From NCBI GenBank assembly GCA_017395105.1, contig JAFPWD010000009.1:1-58795 (forward strand): 58,795 bases of DNA, written 5' to 3'. The notes beneath the pieces are model-generated. The model searched no databases, had not been told where the DNA came from, and worked only from the letters and a program-made list of their open reading frames with translations. The stretch comes from Clostridia bacterium. GTDB lineage: Bacteria > Bacillota > Clostridia > Christensenellales > CAG-138. This document shows positions 53,259 to 58,795 of this stretch, one piece after another. Each line of letters starts with the position of its first letter. The stretch's first letter is position 1. The position numbers and the translations under genes were made by a program.

Positions 53259-56200
53259 TTATTCGGTGAGCGCAATACGCATAACGGCAAGCGCATCGAC
53301 CATGTCGATACGGCCGTCGCCGTTCACATCGGCGCAGATGCCGCCATAGATGCTGAGCTCAAGGTTTCCGAGCGCGGCGCGCATCACGAGCAGCGCATCC
53401 AGCGCGGTTACAAGGCCGTCGTGATCGGCATCGCCGGTGATGCCGAAGCTGATCGCATCGATGAAATCGAGCAGCTCGTTCGCAGCCGTTACCGAAGGAG
53501 TCGTGCCGTTTTGAGCGCTCGGTATCAGCTTGAGGTTAATGAGCGAGAGCACGGGAGCTTCGGAAGAATTCACGGATTGGCAAAGGATGAATACCAAGCC
53601 CTCCGCAGAAACATAGTCAGTGATGTCATAGTAAAGCTCGGTTGTGTGGTTTACTACAACGTCGCTGCCGGATGCATCCTTGAGGATGCTGCCGTTGATC
53701 TTAAGCTTGAAGCCCTCGCCGATGGTGTGGGACTTGGCGCTGATATGTACGCGAGTGCCGGCCGTATAATTAGAGATGGCAAAGGCAACGCCCATATTAT
53801 GCTTTATATAGACCTCGTTGAGCGGACTGATCTCGTTGTAATCCGCAGGAGCGGACGAGCCGATCTCGGAGTCAATGCCGAAATTGAGCACGGTGTTCGC
53901 CTGGTTTGCGGCGGTGGTGCGAAGCATATTGCGCAGGTTCTTGAAAATGGGATTCAGCTCGCAGGCCGCGGAATAAGCGGCTTCAACGGTTTCATTACCC
54001 TCGCCCGACGTATTGATGGGGTTATAAATGCGGATGCCGTCGATATAGGTCGTGAAGGAACCGTAGCTTCTCGCAGGAGCGGCCTCGACCTCGTTCTCCC
54101 ATGCGTTTATAACCGTGTATCTAACGCCGGGCTCGAGACCGGGCTCGTCGATCTCGTATTCACCCTTGAAGGGAGCGTAGTCCTCGCTCTGATGATCGAA
54201 TCGCGGTGAATAACGAGCCACAACGTGGACCTTGTATGCGCCGTATTCAAGACCCTCAACGTGGAACATCGGGATCTGATACATGGTATCGCCTGCGTAA
54301 TAGGTATCGATAGTGAGATGCTTGGCGTTTGCTCCGACATAGTTCCACTCGGCATCCTCGGGAACAAGATCCATGGTCAGAACGCCGGTATCGATGCCGG
54401 AACGGGTGATGATGTCGAAACCGGTGCCGGTGAAGGAGAATTCAAAACTAGGCCAAGTGCTCTCACCGGCCGCAACTGCCTGCAGCAGATCGCGGTTCAC
54501 GGTCACCTTCCTGGAGCTGTCGTTGCTGTCGCCCGTGTTATCAGCATAGCTCGTGTCGTAGCCGTAAACGCTGCCGCCGCTGCTCTGCGAAATTGTGTTG
54601 GGCGCTCCCTCGGTATGCCAGAGAATGTTCACAGGTTCCCCGTCTACAACGGCATAGTTGGCGCGGGTGAAGCCAACGAAGCCTTCTTCATAAAGCACAA
54701 CGGAGGAGGGGAAGAAGTTCAGGCGGCACCATTCGTATCTGCCATCGGTGAGACGCAGAAGGGCGCGAATATTGTCGTTGCCGCTGATCGAATCGGGTGT
54801 GAAGCTGACGTGGATATTGCCGGCGGTATTCCTGATAACCGCACTGTAACCGAGATTGGTACCATCGTAAGGCAGAATCGAGTGATATACGTAGCTTGCA
54901 TTAGAGAATTCGACTTCGTTGAAGGCGGTGTCGATATGACGAATGAAGCTGACGTCGTTTGAACCGAAGAACTCGAACGTGTTGGAGGAATCTATCTGAG
55001 TTCCGAAATCATACGCAAAGCTGCGTTCGCGGATATACAGATCACAGTGCGGCAGAGGGATCACGCGCTTTCCGTTTACGTAAACGCCGGATTTTGCATC
55101 TATGCAAGCGGAGAAAGTGCCGACGGCATCGTTGTCGGGCAGAATGCCGTACACCCAGAAAACGAGCTTTTTGCCGCCTTCGGCCGTGCAAACGTTCTCG
55201 GCAAAGTCAAAGCCGTCAAAGTATAAGTACCTTGTAACAGGGCTGTATGCAACGTTCAGTGAGTCAAAGTAGCCGTTGCTTGAAGAAGAAAACACAGGAT
55301 CGCCGTTTGCATCCAGACCGGTGCAGTTGTAGGTCGCTGCGGATATCGAAAGATTTGAGCCGTAGTAAAGATCGGAGGAGATATAATCGATGATTCGGGT
55401 CGAAGCATCGTAATTGAGGCTGGTGGAATACGCGCTCATCTTGGCGGTATAGGTGCCGTCGGCCTCAAGGTAAAAGGTTCTGTCAACGTAAAGCTTACCG
55501 TTGGGGTCGATGGAAGGCACGGGCGTGGGCGCGGGAGTCGGGGTGGGCTCGGTATCGCCGCCTTCGTTGCTGAAGCTGATGCCGTAATACTTGAGGGCAG
55601 AGTTTGCATCGGAGGGCGGGTTGTAAACGCCGCCGACGGGCTTGACGGTGATAGCGCCGCCGCCCTTTATGCTGCAGCTCGAGCCCTGGAAAATGATGGG
55701 TCCGAGAATATTGTACGGATTCGTAATGCCATAGTAATTCGAGGGATCATAGCCGGGCTGGAGCTTGAAGCCGTAGCGACCGTCTAAAACGTCCGCAGTG
55801 CCGTTGATAACAAGAGCCAATCTGAAGTCGCGAACAAAATCGGCAGCCGTGGTGTTGAGCACGCTGCGGCAGGCAGCCTGGAATGCCATGCCTGTCCCCA
55901 TCTGGCTAAGAAGCTGCTTGAAAATGCCGTTGCCGAACCTTGAATAGAGGTACTGGGAGAACAGCGAAACCTGAGCATAAAGCGGAATAATATCGGGAAT
56001 GCTCTGATCCCAGGCATACATAGAATAACCGTTGTGGAGATTAGCGGCGCTGGTAGCGTACTCCTTGGCGGGATAATATATTGCATCGTAGGTCCAAGGA
56101 CATTGGGTATAGCTCATGATGCGGTTGAAAATGCTGGAGCCGGGGTAGCAGATTTCCTCGGCAGCTGCGCTCATGCTCTCGTTGATCCAGACCTCGGCGG

Positions 56201-57155
56201 AAGGGTTAATGGAGAAATGGATCATGTGCTGATACTCATGCACGATCGTGCTGTAACTGTTTTTAAAGTTATCAACGCTCGCAACGCCATTTGTATCGTA
56301 AACGGAAGGATAAGTATCAAGATGCAGCATGGGAAGCGCATTGCTGTTTAAATAATCGGCGCCGGTGAAATAACCCGCAACGTAGCCTCCGCCTCCGGGT
56401 GCCCAGCCATCATCGATATTGTAATAAAGCAGATTGACTCGGCCGTCTCCGCTGCCCGGCTCGTGGGAGCCGAAAGACTCATTCATGAGCGAGAATTTGG
56501 ATTCAAACTCAGAGGCCGCAAGTTCGGCAAGGCTTGCATCTATCTCATAAACGTTCGAATTGTTGACGTTGGGAGTCCAAACATAGCAATGCTCGGATTT
56601 GTGGAGCAGCACGAATTCAACGCTGTCCGTTTCAAGAGGACTGTACGCTGCAAGCACAAACTCCTTCGTATCGCCAACGTTGAAGCTCTCCGATTTAGTG
56701 CCCTCGGGGAAAACGATGTTTTCGCCGTAAAGCTCCAAGGTTTGCTCCATAAAATAAGGATCAACGTCGATGATATAGCCGCGCTCATCAACAAGCTCGG
56801 CCTCGCTGCGCTCGGTCACGACACTGGAGCTGATCGAAGTGTCGATAAGACCTGTCATATTGCCGGTTTTTCTGTTAAAGGTGGCGCTTTCGGATGCATT
56901 ATAGATCACCACGTACTCACCCTCATAACCTCCCGCTGGGTCTGAGTCGATGGTGCACTGCATGCCGTTCACAAGCCTTATAGCCTCGCCCTCATCATCT
57001 GAGGGGGCGCGAAACTTGGTGATGGGTTTCTCATCGGAAGCGTAAACTGCGTTTTCGGAAGTGTAAACCGTGTTTTCGGAATCGATGGCAAATGAGTTCG
57101 GAAGCGCGCCGAAAACTATCAGCAGCGCAAGCATAATACTAATGACCCTCTTCAT
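53259..57155 (-). CDS. secreted dockerin protein with HEYQH zinc metalloprotease domain
   Basis: A 1298-residue exported protein: signal peptide about 1-23, then a metalloprotease domain with the zinc motif HEYQH (306-310) and downstream WINESMSAAAEE supplying the third ligand, as in M30/hyicolysin-like zincins. A Pro/Thr linker (near 533-545) separates it from a long beta-rich C-terminal part with jelly-roll-like segments. A type I dockerin closes it (about 1233-1298), with two calcium loops (DADHDGLVTALDA, DVNGDGRIDMVDA). Dockerins bind cohesin scaffolds, so the enzyme may sit on a cellulosome-like complex; no cohesin is in the window. The neighbour at 57454 shares about 330 residues plus the dockerin. 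GGAGG precedes the ATG. Confidence 0.88.
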   Translation of the reverse strand: MKRVISIMLALLIVFGALPNSFAIDSENTVYTSENAVYASDEKPITKFRAPSDDEGEAIRLVNGMQCTIDSDPAGGYEGEYVVIYNASESATFNRKTGNMTGLIDTSISSSVVTERSEAELVDERGYIIDVDPYFMEQTLELYGENIVFPEGTKSESFNVGDTKEFVLAAYSPLETDSVEFVLLHKSEHCYVWTPNVNNSNVYEIDASLAELAASEFESKFSLMNESFGSHEPGSGDGRVNLLYYNIDDGWAPGGGGYVAGYFTGADYLNSNALPMLHLDTYPSVYDTNGVASVDNFKNSYSTIVHEYQHMIHFSINPSAEVWINESMSAAAEEICYPGSSIFNRIMSYTQCPWTYDAIYYPAKEYATSAANLHNGYSMYAWDQSIPDIIPLYAQVSLFSQYLYSRFGNGIFKQLLSQMGTGMAFQAACRSVLNTTAADFVRDFRLALVINGTADVLDGRYGFKLQPGYDPSNYYGITNPYNILGPIIFQGSSCSIKGGGAITVKPVGGVYNPPSDANSALKYYGISFSNEGGDTEPTPTPAPTPVPSIDPNGKLYVDRTFYLEADGTYTAKMSAYSTSLNYDASTRIIDYISSDLYYGSNLSISAATYNCTGLDANGDPVFSSSSNGYFDSLNVAYSPVTRYLYFDGFDFAENVCTAEGGKKLVFWVYGILPDNDAVGTFSACIDAKSGVYVNGKRVIPLPHCDLYIRERSFAYDFGTQIDSSNTFEFFGSNDVSFIRHIDTAFNEVEFSNASYVYHSILPYDGTNLGYSAVIRNTAGNIHVSFTPDSISGNDNIRALLRLTDGRYEWCRLNFFPSSVVLYEEGFVGFTRANYAVVDGEPVNILWHTEGAPNTISQSSGGSVYGYDTSYADNTGDSNDSSRKVTVNRDLLQAVAAGESTWPSFEFSFTGTGFDIITRSGIDTGVLTMDLVPEDAEWNYVGANAKHLTIDTYYAGDTMYQIPMFHVEGLEYGAYKVHVVARYSPRFDHQSEDYAPFKGEYEIDEPGLEPGVRYTVINAWENEVEAAPARSYGSFTTYIDGIRIYNPINTSGEGNETVEAAYSAACELNPIFKNLRNMLRTTAANQANTVLNFGIDSEIGSSAPADYNEISPLNEVYIKHNMGVAFAISNYTAGTRVHISAKSHTIGEGFKLKINGSILKDASGSDVVVNHTTELYYDITDYVSAEGLVFILCQSVNSSEAPVLSLINLKLIPSAQNGTTPSVTAANELLDFIDAISFGITGDADHDGLVTALDALLVMRAALGNLELSIYGGICADVNGDGRIDMVDALAVMRIALTE

Positions 57156-57395
57156 ACTTTTCCTCCTAAATTGATCTTGTTCCTATGGTTATGCAAAAAC
57201 TGCATAATTTGGGCAACTAAAGTTGCTTGTTTTGGATAATCCTATTGTAGCATGAGTCGGGCAAAAAATAAACCCCTAAACAAACTATATATAATCTTTT
57301 TAAATTAGATGCGCATAAGAAGCGAGTTACAGCTGTTTTTGAACGCCGAAAAATCGAAGAGTCAAGAAAGATCCATGAAAGTACACATTTCTGCC

Positions 57396-57431
57396 AAAAA
57401 ACACCGCCTCGGAATATGCCGAAGCGGTGCT
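57396..57431 (-). terminator. terminator of the second dockerin gene
   Basis: On the minus strand CACCGCTTCGG pairs with CCGAGGCGGTG, followed by six T. The rest of 57156-57395 holds the leader of the 57155 gene with two small hairpins (GCAACT/AGTTGC near 57208-57223 and TTATGCA/TGCATAA near 57190-57210); I see no gene there. Confidence 0.75.
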
Positions 57432-57453
57432 GAATTGATAAATGATCGATCTT

Positions 57454-58795
57454 TTAAATGATAGCCATAGCGAGGCGCAGTATGCTGAGCGCATCCGCCA
57501 TATCGATCGAACCGTCGCGGTTCATGTCGGCGCAGAAGCTGCCGTAGGTGCCGAGTTCAAGATCTCCGAGCGAACCACGCATCACAAGCAGCGCATCGAT
57601 CGCGGTAACAGCGCCGTCGCGGTCTGCATCGCCCATAACGCCGTAGAAGAGCGCTGCGGCGAAATCGGCAAGGGAAGGATCTGCGGAGATGCACGATTCG
57701 GGCTGAACGGGCTCACCGCTGCCGATGTAAACGAGCTTAACGTTCATAAGCGAGAGTATCGCGTTCTGCTGATCGCCATTGCAGGTGATAACAACGTTGC
57801 CGTTGTATGCCGTTACGCAATCTGTGATATCGTAGTACAGCTCGGTGGTGTGGTCAACAGAAATCTCCTGCTCACCGTTTACCGTCATGGTAACGGTCTG
57901 ACCGAGGGGTGCCTTAACGCCGATATGGATCGCATAGTCACTCGAGATGCTGAATGCGATACCGCCGCCGGGACGGATATAGACCTCGTTCTTGGGGCTG
58001 AGATCGACGTATTCGGTAACGTCAACCTCCTCGCCGTTCAGGGTGATGCAGATAACGTCATCATACTCAAGCAGACTGCTGATGGTGTAAAACTCGGGAG
58101 CAAGCTCGCCGTCCGCGACATAAGCTTCAGCAGCTGCCTCGGGAAGCTCGGTTCCGAGCGGGTTGTAAACCCGGATGCCGTCGATAAACGAGGTGAAGGA
58201 GCCGTAAGCCCTTCCGGGAAGCGCTTCGGAAGCATTCTCACATGCGTTCATAACGGTGTATTCAACTCCGGGCTCGAGGCCGGGCTCGTTGATCTCGCTG
58301 CCGCCCTTGATGCCAACATACTCATTGCTCTGATGATCGAACCTCGGCGAATATCGAGCAATAACGCGCATGCTGTAGGAGCCGTAGGGAAGGTTTTCGA
58401 TGCGGAAAACGGGCACCTGATAGAGCGTACCGCCGGTGTAGTAGGTGTCGATGGTAACATGCCTTGCATTATTGCCAACGTAGCTCCAGCTTGAGCCTTC
58501 GGGAACAAGATCGATCGTAAGAACGCCGCTGTCCTCGCCTATATGGCTGATAAGGTCCAAGCCGGTGCCGGTAAAGCTGAAGTTGGCAGAGGGCCAAACG
58601 GTGCTTCCGCTCGAAACCGCCTGCATAAGAGCTCTATCCACGGTAACCTTCATAGCGCTGCCGTTGCTGTCGCCGGTGCTGCCAAGATAGCTCGCATCAA
58701 AGCCGTAAACGCCGCCGCCGGTCTGAGGCGTATCGCTCGGAGTGCCGTCAACAGTCCACTGACCGTTTTCGCCGCCGGATTCGGAGTTGCTGTAG
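57454..58795 (-). CDS. secreted dockerin protein, paralogue (5' end beyond window)
   Basis: The minus-strand frame is open from the window edge, so the N-terminus is missing; an ATG at 58653 is internal, because the frame continues upstream with GVYGFDASYLGSTGDSNG, matching the neighbour's GYDTSYADNTGDSND. The visible part aligns with the C-terminal third of the 53259-57155 protein (SFTGTG, DLVPEG..W.YVG.NA, RYSPRFDHQS, EINEPGLEPGVEYTV, DGIRVYNPL, HTTELYYDIT) and ends in a type I dockerin (DADRDGAVTAIDA, DMNRDGSIDMADA). Function of the shared module is unknown. Confidence 0.88.
   Translation of the reverse strand, partial: YSNSESGGENGQWTVDGTPSDTPQTGGGVYGFDASYLGSTGDSNGSAMKVTVDRALMQAVSSGSTVWPSANFSFTGTGLDLISHIGEDSGVLTIDLVPEGSSWSYVGNNARHVTIDTYYTGGTLYQVPVFRIENLPYGSYSMRVIARYSPRFDHQSNEYVGIKGGSEINEPGLEPGVEYTVMNACENASEALPGRAYGSFTSFIDGIRVYNPLGTELPEAAAEAYVADGELAPEFYTISSLLEYDDVICITLNGEEVDVTEYVDLSPKNEVYIRPGGGIAFSISSDYAIHIGVKAPLGQTVTMTVNGEQEISVDHTTELYYDITDCVTAYNGNVVITCNGDQQNAILSLMNVKLVYIGSGEPVQPESCISADPSLADFAAALFYGVMGDADRDGAVTAIDALLVMRGSLGDLELGTYGSFCADMNRDGSIDMADALSILRLAMAII

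Noticed and set aside
53247..54209. A long plus-strand frame opposite the dockerin protein
   Set aside because: Antisense to a gene with signal peptide, protease and dockerin motifs.

Overview
This window looks like a chromosomal segment of an anaerobic, endospore-forming member of the Clostridia (Firmicutes). Sporulation and germination genes are scattered through it: SpoIVB, SpoIIID, a GerM-like lipoprotein and a SpoIIQ-like LytM protein. It also has a class III fructose-1,6-bisphosphatase, citrate-lyase-type subunits, oxygen-sensitive class I fumarase pairs and dockerin-bearing secreted proteins. Codon use is moderately GC-rich with many TTG/GTG starts, strong GGAGG ribosome-binding sites and sigma-A type promoters. 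No rRNA, tRNA, CRISPR array or intact insertion sequence was recognised.

Layout. 1-9.1 kb: a membrane-anchored unknown, a MacB-like ABC transporter fusion, SpoIVB protease, an AqpZ-like water channel, type I glutamine synthetase and a small lipoprotein. 9.1-10.3 kb: a decayed stretch with a frameshifted HELTH metalloprotease and an orphan C-terminal remnant. 10.0-12.9 kb: an AT-richer segment carrying an RloC-like zinc-hook ATPase. It lies directly behind the 3' end of guaA and is bounded by two 10-bp direct repeats, each reading as the GuaA C-terminus Glu-Trp-Glu-stop. I interpret this as a small guaA-targeted genomic island. 12.9-16.6 kb: a GMP synthase subunit without its amidotransferase domain, a zinc-ribbon/leucine-rich-repeat protein, a Nudix hydrolase and the GerM-like lipoprotein. 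17-21.3 kb: a large NlpC/P60 cell-wall hydrolase and class III FBPase.

21.7-27.3 kb is one operon: a divergent fumarase-like beta/alpha pair, a sugar aminotransferase, a membrane acyltransferase, rmlA and rmlB. RmlA, RmlB and the aminotransferase would suffice to make a dTDP-4-amino-4,6-dideoxyhexose. Facing it is a UDP-glucose 6-dehydrogenase fused to an N-terminal XRE DNA-binding domain, with a palindrome over its own promoter. 29.3-35.9 kb is a housekeeping run: glmS, pyrimidine-nucleoside phosphorylase, queA, tgt, tsaE, tsaB, followed by spoIIID on the other strand. 36.4-40.8 kb carries citE and citF without the acyl carrier subunit, an AT-rich intruder gene, and a canonical two-subunit class I fumarase. 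This arrangement fits citrate fermentation or the citramalate/mesaconate steps of glutamate fermentation.

41-45.6 kb is a run of eight small membrane, secreted and regulatory genes (including a DUF2975/XRE pair) behind a perfect consensus promoter whose spacer is a palindrome. 45.7-51 kb, on the minus strand: CopA copper ATPase with HMA domains at both ends, MurA, and a G5/LytM protein whose catalytic residues are lost. 51-53.1 kb: EngB GTPase, an acidic zinc-ribbon protein and a metallophosphoesterase. 53.2-58.8 kb: two neighbouring secreted dockerin proteins sharing a module, one with a HEYQH zinc-protease domain; the second runs off the window end.
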